From: Halichondria panicea
Taxonomy: Eukaryota > Porifera > Demospongiae > Suberitida > Halichondriidae
Reading direction: 5' to 3'
Assembly (NCBI RefSeq): GCF_963675165.1
Contig: NC_087387.1
Coordinates: 2,841,501 to 2,905,500, forward strand
Length of the DNA: 64,000 nt
The translations under genes were made by a program, and so were the position numbers. This document shows, piece by piece, positions 1 to 22,958 of this stretch (positions are counted from its first letter, which is position 1; every line of letters starts with the position of its first letter). Below the pieces are notes generated by a model. It was not told the DNA's origin, searched no databases, and worked only from the letters and a program-made list of their open reading frames with translations.

Positions 1-160
1 ATGGTTGCTCTTTGGAGGTGGTCGTTAATGAAGGTTCCACTGTACCATTAGGGATGCCGCCTGGTATAATTATACATGCAGTGGAACCTCTATAATTATA
101 ACGGAAACCCAAAACAAAGTTTTGCTCTGTTACAGAGAGGTGTTCGTATAGTAACAAGTT
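1..160. repeat. Fragment of CAGTGGAACCTCT repeat
   Basis: The sequence CAGTGGAACCTCTATAATTA near 78 and its complement GGTTCCACTG near 33 match the tips of the complete element at 9516-9696. The rest of 160-530 shows no exon or recognisable element. This stretch is presumably intron of the minus-strand EMI-EGF gene. Confidence 0.4.
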
Positions 161-530
161 TAAGTTTCACGAATCAATTCCTACTTCTATAGCGAACCTA
201 TAGGGACAGTACGAAATGCAAGCTTTGAAAATACTGCAGAGGCAAGCCCTGTATGCAGCTATAGGTTGCATAAAAAATATCTCAGCAATGATTTTCTGCT
301 GATCCAGTATGAGGCTGCTTGCATGCAAATAGGAGCAAGGTGTCCATTTTGCTCAATGTTTCATGCGGTCTACTGTGTCTCCATAATTAAACTCCATTTT
401 ATACGGGCCAGATTGTCGTCATTATTCGTAAAGCAGGGTTACAGTACTGTAACTAATCATCATTTGATAATTTGCCACAAAAATGATTAGACAGTACAAT
501 AATAATTATCTATATAATTATTATACTTAC

Positions 531-3500
531 GGTTTTCACAACTAGGGCCAGCATATCCAGTAGGACATGAGCAAGTGTTAATGTCCACACAAGTTCCTCC
601 GTTTTGACAAGGATTTGCACATACAGCTGTATATTGCATGCATGGGACTCAGTGTCATAATGCAATCGTAATCATGCATAGAAATGGTTAAAAGCGTGTT
701 TAGTCAGCTGAAGTAATCTACCAAACTTTATCAGACACCTATGATCAGCAGCTAATTACACAACAAGACACAAGACGATCTTTAACAATATCACGCTTTG
801 TTAATATATATATATATATATATATGTAAGTGGCCGATTACCATGCTGACAAAGATTTCCTTCCCATCCAGTAGCGCACTGGCATTCATCAGGAGAAGTA
901 CATCGACCTTGGTTTTGACATGCTGGCTCACATATTGCTGAAAGTAATGAATAAAAGTATAATAATTATACTGATACAAAATTTGGTAGATGCTAGGCTT
1001 TGACCAACCAAAAATTCTATACTCATGGTTCTGTAGTAATTATTCCAGCATGCAAGTTTTTCATTCAGCATATGTTAGTATATACCTTCTCCACAATACT
1101 CTCCCTTCCAACTTGCTGTACAAGAGCAAGTATTTGGTGCAGTGCAGTGTCCACCATTTTCACATGAAGGGTTACATTCAGCTGAAATAAAATACATAAT
1201 GACTCACAATTATAATATTATTTATAAAGCTCACATTCTTGGCATTGAGGTCCACTATAGTGTTGAAGGCAGTGACACACTCCTGGAGCAATACAGCTAC
1301 CACCATTGTCACACCCTGGCACGCATACCGCTGCATGTATGTATATTGAAAAAGATGACAGGTCATAGACAATTAAAACTCTAGCTATAATTCCTTGGGA
1401 TGTATGAAACTTGACCAAAGATAAATACAAAGTTCAGGCAAAATGGATGTAGACTACTGTATTAGAATGTTTTCATGTAAAAAAACGAAAAAACCTTTGC
1501 AAATAAGCCAAATAAGCAGTATATAGCTCGCATGCAGCTACATTCCGGACATCATATAACGTGCGCTATAATGATATAGAAATAATTATATACCCGGACA
1601 ATTCCAAAGTAATTATATCTCTTGCTGTTTGGTATAATTGTGCATTACCACTGTGAGAAGTAGCCTGCATGCATGCACATTTTACAATTATATATGCTTC
1701 AAAATTATATAGTCATATAAAATATAATACTTACGGGTCTCACAACGATGTCCTTCGTACCCACTATGACATGAGCATATTCCAGAACTGATGCACTTTC
1801 CGTTGATACATTCCGGATCACATACAGCTGATTCATAATAATGTGCATGCATATGCATATTTACATTGACTGTAAATACTTACGAATACAATTTGAAGCA
1901 CTTCCTGTGTAGCCAGGACAGCAGTAGTTTTCAAGGTAAGACTCTGTATAGTATGTAGTGCTATACGCTGTTTTGGAATATTTCCTGCATGCAAAAATTA
2001 TTACAAGTGAAATCGGTAAAATGTGAATGATTGTGTTAGAATTGGCAGTGTTTGTAAAGATAATAATTATATACCAGTCGACGATGGAATGTCCAACTGA
2101 TATAATTATCTCGAAACTATAACTGCATGCAAAGCTAGTTTTTTGGGCCTTTCTTGTGTATATGCCTGTGTTCTATAGTATCCAAAAACGTTCACATGCA
2201 GAAGCTACAAAACTGTTGCCAATCCTAGTTTAATGGCTTAAACATTTTTACTCAAGGCGCGTGGGTAGCCACAGGTTATATATATAGTAGTCATCTGTTT
2301 GTCTCTGTATATTCTAAATCTTATCTTGGCTGCCATAGCACTGCGTTTACAGCATGAATAGTTTCCACACAACATTTTAGTGAGTGGCAGAATTTATTTT
2401 AAAACTTCGTTGTCGACTCTGCCTCTGCATGGAGTCTTTATTAATAACTATAACCACCATGCACGTGGGTTTTGTACACCCAATTAATCTATACAGAGTG
2501 TTCAACTTGTATTAATTTAATTCTACTCATACATTGCAAACAGTGAATACCTGCAGGCCCTGTTCCCAAGGGCCTGGAATCAAGGCTGAAGGACAGGTGT
2601 AAGTAAGCCTATATTATTATAGCTTCATTGTGATGCACAAAGTTGAACAAGTGCAAATTGTTTTGAGAGTGTCTGATTTCCGAATATTATTATAATCTGC
2701 ATGTATATACATGGTGTGAGTACTGGTAAATATTAACTTACACTTGCCGAGAACGTGAACACCTGCTCCATCCCCAAAAACCACATTTTACTGTGTAGCC
2801 TTCAGTCCTCAAAGAATACCTTAAGGTGCTGACTTGCCTAGAGCGTTGCCGATGGTTGACTCGAACACAAACACCCCTACAATAATAACTGTTATCAATA
2901 TAATAATATAAAATTAATTTAAATGGGCGTCGTGATAATTATATATAGCATGAGAATCCTCGTGTTTTATGCAATATACATTATATATACAGGCAACTCA
3001 CCTTCGGGGCATATTTACTTTATTCCCACTACTAATAAAAAAATGTTATGCTGCAGGTAGTGCACATGCATGCACTGCACTGCGTACAGTGGCAGATCTA
3101 GACGGGTTCCATGAAACCCCCCTTTCACACAAGAACCATGCACTGATGATGGCAGATCAACTACTGAACTATATCTATATATATATATAGCTGTACAATT
3201 TAATCGTTGTGACTAACCACAGCTTTAGCATGCCTGCATGCAGGTATAAGATTCATAGCCTGACAAGGCTATAAATATTCTGGTTTCAAATGCACGGTTA
3301 ATTGGTTGCGAATGACATTGCACATGCAAGCCTAAATGCCTTTCTGCAAAGCACGAAACAGCATGCAAATGCTCTCTTTGCGGCACGTCTTTCGATCGCA
3401 ATGTACGGAAACTTGCAATTTCCAATTGAAACAGACTCGCATTCGAAACCAATAAAGAGGAACAGTGCCATACATATATAGTCTAACTAGAGTTGCATGC

Positions 3501-3617
3501 AAGATGATCTATATAGTATTATAATAGTGAGTCTTACTCTGATTGTTGAGCAGTGACTGTCCAACTGATACAACCAATAATGAACGATATATATAGGAGA
3601 CAAAATCCTTTTGCCAT
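531..3617 (-). CDS. Secreted EMI-EGF protein, MEGF/PEAR-like (partial, 3' end beyond window)
   Basis: Eight exons were read on the minus strand: 3617-3538, 2876-2742, 1984-1884, 1827-1735, 1330-1235, 1181-1086, 937-842 and 626-531. All have AG/GT borders and matching phases (2,2,1,1,1,1,1,1), giving 264 codons so far. Exon 1 starts at ATG 3617 and encodes a signal peptide ([15 protein letters not shown]...). Exons 2-3 form an EMI domain: [16 protein letters not shown] and a closing YCCPGYTG. Exons 4-8 each carry one six-cysteine EGF-like module of about 32 residues (for example NPCQNGGTC). The last exon ends with donor gtaagt and no further exon is visible in 1-530, so the gene must continue left of the window. 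EMI plus EGF arrays are typical of animal MEGF10/PEAR1-type receptors and of secreted matrix proteins. Whether this copy has a membrane segment cannot be seen. Function in adhesion or phagocytosis is inference only. Confidence 0.85.
2253..2345. repeat. Dispersed repeat fragment (AAGGCGCGTxG family)
   Basis: The stretch starting AAGGCGCGTGGGTAGCCACA, followed by GGTTATATA and GCTGCCATAGC, recurs near 41621, 47489 and 57673 in the last intron of all three sulfatase genes. It is therefore a dispersed repeat rather than gene sequence. It lies in the intron between EMI exons 2 and 3 of the minus-strand gene. No coding potential is seen in it. Confidence 0.5.
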
Positions 3618-3894
3618 GATTGACTTGTATAGATCTATAGATTAGCTTCCACACTTTCTTTTGCTGGGTGATCTGCTTTAAAAACAGACTTTAGCTAGAT
3701 CTGCTCACTAGGCGTTTTATAGCAACTTTTATTATCACCATTTCCTGTCAGTGAGCTATATAAATTACCCTAAACTATACAGCAGTAGATAGATCTATAG
3801 TATTAAGACAATTATAGCCTACAAACGTCATCAGTATCCAATTCTGTCAACTGATCTACTGCACTTGATGTTAATATAAGTCTCTAGCAGCGAT
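3618..3894. promoter_or_regulatory. Bidirectional promoter region of the divergent EMI-EGF pair
   Basis: Only 277 bp separate the two start codons, ATG at 3617 (minus) and 3895 (plus). Both open reading frames begin with a signal peptide. The segment must hold both 5' UTRs and the core promoters. Transcription starts were not identifiable by eye. It is AT-rich with GATC/AGATCT motifs. Shared regulation of the two genes is inference. Confidence 0.6.
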
Positions 3895-14445
<10,551 letters not shown>

Positions 14446-15500
14446 GAACTATAATTATATATATCTCTGAACGTAACATTCATATATACCTTCAGATTCT
14501 GTGATGGCATCATTGATCGAAACTTGATAGTGCTACAATTGGCTCTCGTAATTATATATACAGTACAATTACTACAAACCACTGGCCATGATGTTTATAG
14601 CTAAATTTGTGCCAGATTAATCTACGTTTTTTCAGTGATGAAATTATGGAACTGTCTTTGTTTATATTAGAGTCATGTGGATATAATTGTTGTTGCACGC
14701 ATGTGCTAAATGTCAATGGGGTGCGATATATATATATATATCTTTTGCATGCACTGAGATAACTATAATACCTGACTATAGATTCAGGCTGAGGAAAAGG
14801 AATTGCATGGTCTAAGAAGTTCTATAATGCCTCCATACAATTATAGTGTATATCATTATTTATCATCATACCATTGTTTGCCGGCTGATTCATTATAGAC
14901 ATGCAACCATAATTATACGATATAATTATTATTATTATTATGCCCTGCCACACATTCAGATCATATCTGCATGCATGGTTGCCAACAGACTAATAGCTGT
15001 AATTCTACATTTAATTCTAAAAGTTGGGTATACTTCTAGATTTATACACTATACAATCACATGCAGAGCGGGCACGACTCTAAAATTGCATGGGAGTGCA
15101 ATTTTGAGAGCTATTGTGTGCAATCCTTTTATCTCCTCAGCACCCCGGGGCCGTATACCTACAATCCTAGATGCGCCCCTGATTATAGGCCGAGGTTTAT
15201 GAAATAATAGTACCACGGGCGTATAAAGAGAAGAGGGTATGCAACAGGTGCTCTAAAGTAGGCGGCCAGACAGTACATAGTTATGTAACACCGTTATTAA
15301 ATATGCACTATCAAGTGCAACTCAACATCCATAATTGTTGCATGTACAACTATATACAACTATATAGTGGTTGCATGCAAACAACAAAACTACACGTCCA
15401 CAACATAATCCCAGTGTATTCATTATGATCAAAATGCAAAACTCAGACCATCAGCTCTGACAATCTGCTTATACAAAAAATGTTATGATCACTCTCATGC
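14446..15500. other. Intergenic, no gene seen
   Basis: AT-rich sequence after the EMI-EGF stop. It contains a fragment near 15160-15182 (ATGCGCCCCTG) matching hAT-like tips. ACCACGGGCGTATAAAGAG at 15212 matches one end of the hairpin element at 19644-19858. Open frames here do not resemble any known protein. Confidence 0.5.
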
Positions 15501-16258
15501 GGCCCACTTTGCATTTTGAAAGATAACGACTTGGTTCAGATATAACACGTACACTTGAGATGTACGGCGTATATTACTTCTACCGTACTTTTTCGAATAT
15601 TAAAGGTTAGGTTTGCTAGTGTACTAAAGCATTTTATATGGTGCTATAATTTTTGGCGGAAATATCCAGGTGCCACAACAATTAGAAGAGAGCCAACCTA
15701 CCAATGCGGGGGAAAAGTGGGAAAGCATGGGTGCGGGATTAAAACTATCCACATGCAGGCACAAGACTTCCGATAATACAAGGATGTTGAAACTAGTGAG
15801 CCAGCTAGGGGACACCCATTGTGGGTCAGGAAGCTCATCTAGAGAGACCAAAATCCTACACAAACATACATTTCACAGACTTGATGGATTTGGCCTGTTA
15901 ACAAATGGTTATTGAGTATGCAAGTGAAAACCTATATAGTTGTTGTATATAGGTCAGCCAGCTCTAAAACTCCAAACCTACTAGGCTACAGCCATGCACA
16001 AACATAAATTCCCAAGACTCGGCGTATGCTTATACCCGTGCACCAACTAATTATATAATTAAACTATTATATCCACACACAAATAAATTATCAGCAAAAA
16101 CAAAGAGAATATTGAAAGTTAGTTCCAGCTAGTGGGACACTAGCCTCAATTCCAGGCTAATTTTTCTTTCGGGCCGGAAACGAGGCTATTGAGACATCTG
16201 CATGTTGTAGGTCAGCGAGCTATTACGCTACCAAAGCCTGCATGCTCTATACCCATGC

Positions 16259-16322
16259 ATGCACAAACATAAATGCCTGGTATACATTAATATATGCATA
16301 CCAGGCATTTATGTTTGTGCAT
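16259..16322. repeat. Hairpin of repeat-derived sequence
   Basis: GCACAAACATAAATGCCTGG followed about 20 bp later by its exact complement forms a strong stem. The stem sequence is related to the CACAAACATAAATTCCC block of the surrounding repeat mosaic. Confidence 0.6.
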
Positions 16323-17112
16323 TTATATTCGGCCTTGATAAAAATTAATTGAGCATAATAGGGAAAGCAACTATTTTGGTGTTTGGCAATAATCGTTACA
16401 GAAAAATGGTATTGTTGAACAAAATTAGCATAACCAAATCCTTCCACTGCACATACTACGTTAATCAGACGTAAGATGATACATGAGCTTGTACGTGATC
16501 TGGTTGGTGGACAAATAATTGAAACTAGTTATAGTGAGCTATAGTGGACCGACCACCTGTTGGGGTCAAGATTAGGGCTTGAAACTAATAGGTAGATCTA
16601 ACTCTTGGTAGGCACAAAATGAAGCCTACAATATTTTCATAATTATGTTTAGTATAGAACTATAAATAGTTTTTTAGGATAAAAGTTGATGGAACCACAA
16701 ACTATCAGTAGAAACTAGCTGATTAAATGTTTTCTGGTTGGTAAAAAAAGAGGAGTATGCATATACAGTGATTTAAAATACAAGCACACTTCTAATAGAT
16801 TACAGTACAACACTGTTAAATCAAGAATAACTTAAGACTAATGCATTGGGTGATGACTTGCATGGAGACAGACTGTTATATAATAGGCAAACTTTTGAGT
16901 CTAGTCAGGATATAGATTGACCAAAAACCTGTACACTACACCCACAAACATAAATTCCCAAGACTTTATGGTTCTGGCACAAATAAACAGGATGATATAG
17001 AGCAGTGCAACACCTGTCAGCAAGCTCTAAAACCCCAAACTTACTAGATCTAATACCCACAAACATACTTTCCCAAGATTTGGCAGGGCATAATTATGCT
17101 ACAGTATATATA

Positions 17113-17268
17113 CAGAGGAGGTCCGACAGGCGTGGTGCAACTCAAGCAATTAGCCTTTGATTGAGCAATAATTATCCGCCCACACCCCGCCCACGTGGTA
17201 TGTTTTTGCTGAGAGTAATCATACAGGCTAATTACTTGAGCTGCACCGCGCCTGTCGTACCTCCTCTG
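17113..17268. mobile_element. Foldback element with CAGAGGAGGTCCGACA tips
   Basis: CAGAGGAGGTCCGACAGGCG at the left and its complement at the right (one mismatch, GTCGTACC). The arms continue with GGTGCAACTCAAGCAATTAGCCT. AT-rich flanks GTATATAT occur on both sides, with a one-base offset. Same tips as 10179-10410 but different arms. Confidence 0.65.
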
Positions 17269-18642
17269 GTATATATATATATAGGGGGTAATTTTCCAGG
17301 GTCAAATATTAATTAGCAACTTTTGTGAATTTTATACCATACCCTATAAATGTGTATTATCTTTTATGCGAGGCCTGCACAGTTGCATATATAGGGACCC
17401 TCCAGGCTACAAAGGAATCCCTGTGAGTTAAGCTGTCAAGGGTTTAACCATAGAAATAAGTTAATCGTATAAATTGTGTAATGTTTTCGGAGCCTTAAAA
17501 TTTGCCAAAACGCACAATTTTATGCTCGCATATATAGCACTACAGTATGCATTTATCAGGGCTTACACGGGCCCTAAAAATAATGCTACTTTAATCCCAT
17601 GTGGGCTTTATATGCACTGAAGGCACCTACCAGCTATACTTATATAACAGATACTTAATTAAAATACACTGACCTTGCAATGTCACTGATCTGGCTGATG
17701 GACAGATAGGTCAGCAATCTAAATTAATGCTGTTCTGTTCCACACATGCATGCACTTAATTATTATTAGCCAAAACAAGAGGATATTGAAATTAATTTTT
17801 AGTTACGCCCAGTGGGACACCTGCAAGCGAGCTTATTAAGCACCTGCATGCTTTACCTATGCACAAACATAAATTCCCAAGACTAGATACACCCGGTATA
17901 CAAGGCATTAATTGCTAGTTCCCTGATAACTAATAATTTGAACATTACAATTGTTATACGGGGCATCCATTTTGGTAATAATAAGTTAATGTTATAACTA
18001 TATTGAATACATGTAATGGAAAAATAATACAAATTGCAGATTACATCGTTTTGTTAGTATCAAACTTGAATGTTGCATGGGATTTAAACTACCCAAGGCA
18101 CATTAATCCTAAGATTTATGATCATACATGGTGCAAGATATGCATGTGGTCTGGCTGATGGACAAACAAAAAGGATATTATTATAGTGAGCCAGCTAGGG
18201 GATCAGGAAGCTCTATAATTATATAGATAGACTAAACACCAACACATAATTATCTATACACTATACCCACAAACATAAAAATTCCCAAGACTTAATTGAT
18301 GATTCCATCTGGCTGGACCAACAAACAGGATAGGGAAATTTAATATGTGAGGGGTGGATGTGGAACACCTGCATGTTGCTCTAACATCCCAAAATCTATT
18401 TATATACCACCCACAAACATACTTTCCCAACTTGGCAAAGCATAATTATTCTATATAATTTAATTCTGAATTTCCAAGGGTGTAACAATTGTGAATTTCC
18501 CTGCTAAAATAATATTTTTCGAGGATAGCTTAATTTAGTGGACTAGCTAGCTTGTATATTGAATATGCATTTTCCCAAGTGACGGCTTGGTTGAAATCCG
18601 CAAAATCCACGAACTCAAAAAATACCTGTTACACTGTATATC

Positions 18643-18846
18643 GTATAGCGGGTATATTTCGAGGGTATGAACTTTCGCGAATTGACCGTTAGAAAGGTTT
18701 TTGCAGATTTAATTTTTGCGGAATAGCAGCCTTTCTGCAGCATGCATGCAATGTGATATTAAATGGGTGGGTATAAATGTTCGCGGTACATGCTTGATCA
18801 GTGAAAACCGCGAATATTTATACCCTCGAAATATACATGCTATACA
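18643..18846. mobile_element. MITE with CGTATAGCGGGTATATTTCG ends
   Basis: GTATAGCGGGTATATTTCGA at the left is complemented by CCCTCGAAATATAC...GCTATAC at the right. A second copy is at 23954-24115. No ORF. It lies in the repeat mosaic. Confidence 0.55.
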
Positions 18847-19643
18847 ATAGCTAGCTTGAATTGCACATGATTCTGAACGAAAAGGAGATTAAATGTTACT
18901 TATATATTGTGTGAGCTATAGAGGGACTCTATACTGTTCCACTCCACCCATGCATGAATGAATGAACTATAAATTATACCTACAAGACTTACGATAAACA
19001 AAAAGGACATAGCATGTATGAGCCAGCCATTATTTACAAGAGGACATGGACAGCAAAAAGCAAAAGTGGTGTGCAAACCCTAGGTTAGCTTAACATTTAG
19101 GTTAGGGTTGTTCAACAATAATTTGCAATTTCAACTATTCAAAAGTGTATAATAATTATAATGATTATTACCAAACACCAAAATAAATGCTATCAAGAGT
19201 AACTTATCTATACTCTGGATGCTATAAAATGAACTGAATACCTATAGTTAATGCATTTATGCGTGATAATACTAACTAACGCTATTTATGCGAGTGTATG
19301 GTTACCATGTTGCATAAATTTGCGACACATAATTTTATATTTTATTCGAGGCCTGTACAATCCCGTTGAAATCGCATGCATATAACTACTGGTACATGGT
19401 ATAGAGGGGAACTCTAAAATCAATACTGTTCCATCCATGTACATGTATGCATAAACTATATATATATATATATACACCCACTAATAATTAAGTATTAGCA
19501 AAAACAAAATTAATTAGAAATTAATTATTAGTTCTACATCTGCATGTTGTAGGTCAGCAAGCTATTAAGCTATCAAAAGCCTGACTGCTCTACCCATGCA
19601 TGCGCATGCACACACATAAATTCCCAAGACTATATACCGTATT

Positions 19644-19858
19644 ACCAAGGGCGTATAAAAGAAGAGAGGGCATGCAACTCCACTATCAGTACACGTAGCT
19701 AGCAGAGTTCAAACGTGTGCATTTGCATGAAGTGCTAAAAATAGAAATTTCTATTTTTAGCATTTCATGCACTGTCATGCACATTCATCCGCCCACGTTT
19801 GAACTCTGCTCACTCATATAGGAGTTGCATGCCCTCTCTTCTTTTATACGCCCTTGGT
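19644..19858. mobile_element. 215-bp hairpin MITE
   Basis: ACCAAGGGCGTATAAAAGAA at 19644 is exactly complemented at 19839-19858. The arms include GGGCATGCAACTC and AGCAGAGTTCAAACGTG, and the centre is AAAAATAGAAATTTCTATTTTT. ATT flanks both ends. A related end occurs near 15212. Confidence 0.7.
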
Positions 19859-19862
19859 ATTA

Positions 19863-20062
19863 CTAGAATGTTTTGCGAGCATCAAACATTTGCGAATTTT
19901 GCGAGGGTTGATCAATTCGCAACAATATAATCCGCAAAACCTAAATTATTACTGGTAAATACACACGATCCTTGCCAGAACGCAATAGTTAGATCGCAAA
20001 GGGTCAAATTTTCTGCTGATTTGGCTCATTCGCAAAGGTTTTTCATCCGCAAAATATTCTAG
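19863..20062. mobile_element. MITE with CTAGAATGTTTTGCG tips and TA duplication
   Basis: CTAGAATGTTTTGCG at the left and CGCAAAATATTCTAG at the right, both flanked by TA. Interior subterminal blocks include GGGTTGATCAATTCGCAACA. It abuts the 215-bp hairpin element. A truncated reverse copy is at 6296-6449. Confidence 0.65.
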
Positions 20063-20536
20063 TAATATGGTAGATATATATATATTACTTGCATGTTCCC
20101 CTGATAACTAATTTGAACATAACAATGTTATAGACACATATTTTGGTGTTAGGTAATAATGTTATAATTATGAATAATTGAACTACAAATTCTCTGCAGG
20201 TTACATTGTATCTTTAACTTGAATACCACATGGGATTTAAACTATACCACATGCACAATAATATAATTATTCCTATAAGAGTGTGGTCTGGCTGGTCGAC
20301 AAACAAAAAGTATTTGATTATTATAATGAGCCAGCTAGGGGGCACCCATTGTGGGTCAAGAAGCTCATCTAGATAGACTAAAAACCTATACACATAATTA
20401 TCTATATACTGCACCCACAAACATAAATTCCCAAGACTTAATTGATGATTCCATCTGGACCAACAAACAGGATATAGGGATGTGAGCCAGTGGAACACCT
20501 AACAGCTCTAAAACCCCAAACCTAACTAGATCTACA

Positions 20537-20851
20537 ACCCACAAACATACTTTCACAAGACTTAGCAAGGCATAATTATGCTATACATAATGTATGATAA
20601 CCCACAAACATACTTTCACAAGACTTAGCAAGGCATAATTATGCTATACATAATGTATGATAACCCACAAACATACTTTCCCAAGACTTAGCAAGGCATA
20701 ATTATGCTATGCATAATGTATGATAACCCACAAACATACTTTCCCAAGACTTAGCAAGGCATAATTATGCTATACATAATGTATGATAACCCACAAACAT
20801 ACTTTCCCAAGACTTAGCAAGGCATAATTATGCTATACATAATGTATGATG
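20537..20851. repeat. Tandem array, 63-bp unit x 5
   Basis: Unit starts at 20537, 20600, 20663, 20726 and 20789, exactly 63 bp apart. Each unit begins ACCCACAAACATACTTTC and contains GCATAATTATGCTATACATA. The copies are nearly identical; early copies have TTTCACAAG and later ones TTTCCCAAG. The unit derives from the CACAAACATA block of the surrounding repeat. Confidence 0.9.
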
Positions 20852-20929
20852 TGCTATTAGTGACTGGAGAGTGTACCAATTAATCCCTATCACATCCAGT
20901 CCAGTAATTGACAGCGTGCAATTACCTGT

Positions 20930-21160
20930 CAAGTAATTGTCAAGTAATTGCACACTGTCAATGATAATGTATTGTTTCGAATAATGGCCGCGGCCGAAAA
21001 TGTTAATAAAAACTGCAGAGAACTTCATCACAAACGATTAACAATCAATAGTATGGTTACTCGTACAATAAGGGATTAATAGCACGAGTAACAAGCACTG
21101 GCAAGGCTACTAATTGCATGAGGCGTATTGCACTCTTAACTATACTATTAATTATAGGGG
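20930..21160. repeat. Repeat shared with 34450-34780
   Basis: Blocks CGAATAATGGCCGCGGCC, AACGATTAACAATCAATAGT and AAGGGATTAATAGCACGAGT recur inverted at 34480-34700. A third partial copy is near 27690 (GTGGTTACTCGTGCAGTAAG). No ORF is shared between the copies. Confidence 0.55.
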
Positions 21161-21455
21161 TAATTTTCAGGGGTCTAATTTTTGCAATTGGCTGCATACA
21201 ATTTTCGAGATAGTTTAGTGGACCTATAATTATATTGAACATGTATTTTCCAAGTGGCAGTTTGGTTGATATTTGTAAAATCCATGAAAATATTTGTTCT
21301 CGAAAATAACCTGCTACGAATTGCACGTGATTCTGACCAAAAAAGAGGTTAAATTCAACCTAGATTGTGAGCTAGTGGGAATTCTAAAATTAATACTGTT
21401 CCACCCACGCATGCATAGGACTTATTAAACTACAGCCCTCGGTAGGCATTCAACT

Positions 21456-21745
21456 CATCAGAAGAACTGATTGTAACTGACTATAGCGGTGATGTTTTGG
21501 TGTTTAACAAGAAAGGAAAACAAATTCAGCAAATCGAAACATGGGTTTGGCAATATCTCTGGTGTGGCAGTAAACAAGGAAGATAACATCTATGTCTGTG
21601 ACAGCAAACACTGTGTGTACAAGTTCAACAAAAGAGGAGATCCGTTGAACTGAGACATTTGGGACGAGGGGAAGTGGTTAAAAGGAACTCAACAAAATTG
21701 AAATAACCCTCGAGGGATAGCAGTCACTGTGATTGCCACCAGTCA
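21456..21745 (+). pseudogene. NHL-repeat protein fragment with frameshifts
   Basis: Translation gives EELIVTDYSGDVLVFNKKGK, then after a frame change GFGNISGVAVNKEDNIYVCD and KHCVYKFNKRGDPLN, followed by a stop at 21651. Later NPRGIAVT appears in another frame (about 21705-21730). The GVAV...IYVCD...VYKF pattern is the NHL beta-propeller repeat seen in TRIM-NHL and similar proteins. Two frame changes and a stop show a decayed gene piece inside the repeat mosaic. No start or splice structure remains. Confidence 0.75.
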
Positions 21746-22893
21746 GGCATTATTCACGAGACTTAAAACAAAAAGAAATTGATATAAAAAGCTGCAAAAG
21801 TAGTACTAATCCATTATTAAGGTTAGTTGAGAAACATCCGTGCAATGTTTCGAAGCCTTAAAATTGGCCAATACAATTTTAGTTTCAATTATTCAAAAGT
21901 TTATATAATGATTATTACCAAAGATACCTATACTAAATCTGAATACTGTAATATTAGTATGCGTACTACTATTTATGAGAGCAGCTAGCAGCTACATGCC
22001 GTATAAATTAATTTGTATCATACAATTAATAGGCTTTTATTCGAGGCCTGTACAATTCCATTGAAATCGCATAGGGACCCTCCTCCAGACTACAGAGGAA
22101 TCCCTGTGAGTTAGTCTGTCTAGCGTTTAGTCGAGGAATATCCGTGTAATGTTTTTGGAGCCTTAAAATTGGCCAAAACGCATAATTTTATGCTTGCATA
22201 TTATATTTCTAGCACTAGTACGGTATCCCATGCATGGGATTTAAAATGCCTAAGGCACATCATACATGGTGCATGCATGTGGTCTGGTAGCCTCGAGACC
22301 AGCCGTTCGTTATCTGAAAGAATGCCTGGTCAAGTTCCAATGTACAACTCGTCTAGCTGAGTCAGCGTTTTACAGCATCATAATGATATTCATGGGTAAT
22401 ACACCTTGTGCATGGGGGCAATTATCGGTCCAAGAAATTCCTGGACCAATTAGACAAGTTGTGCATTGGAACTTGACCAGGAGTTCTTTCAGACACCCAA
22501 CGCTGGTCTTGAGGCTAGTGGTCTGGCTGGTGGACAAACAAAAAGGATATTGAAACCAGACTACAATATTATAGTGAGCCAGCTAGGGGACACCCATTGT
22601 AGATCAGGAAGCTCTATAATTATATAGATAGACTAAAAACCAACACATAATTATCTATACACTATACCCACAAACATAAATTCCCAAGACTTGATGATTC
22701 CATCTGGCTGGACCAACAAACAGGATATAGGGAAATGGAACACCTGCTGTATATGCCATGCAAGCTAGCTCTAAAACACCAGATTAACCTAACACTCACA
22801 AACATATTTTCCCAAGACTTGGCAAAGCATAATCAATTATTATGGGGTAATTTAATATTTTCAAAGACAGGTTAGTGGACTTGTATATTGAAA

Positions 22894-22958
22894 TAGTCTC
22901 GTTCCCAGGCCGAGTTTTCGCGATATAAAAGCGAAAACTCGGCCTGGGAACGAAACTC
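22894..22958. mobile_element. Perfect short hairpin, TAGTCTCGTTCCCAGGCCGA family
   Basis: TAGTCTCGTTCCCAGGCCGA is followed by its complement across a short loop, with stem GTTTTCGC...GCGAAAAC. The flanks ATATTGAAA and ATATTGAGT match at seven of nine positions, suggesting an old 9-bp duplication. Relatives: 16138, 26465, 48200 and 54189. Confidence 0.6.

Noticed and set aside
14846-15202. 118-codon plus-strand frame after the EMI-EGF gene
   Set aside because: Low-complexity AT-rich translation ending in a hAT-like fragment, with no EGF cysteine pattern or domain.
20537-20851. CRISPR-like regular array
   Set aside because: The units are directly contiguous 63-bp repeats without unique spacers. 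The context is a eukaryotic repeat cluster.
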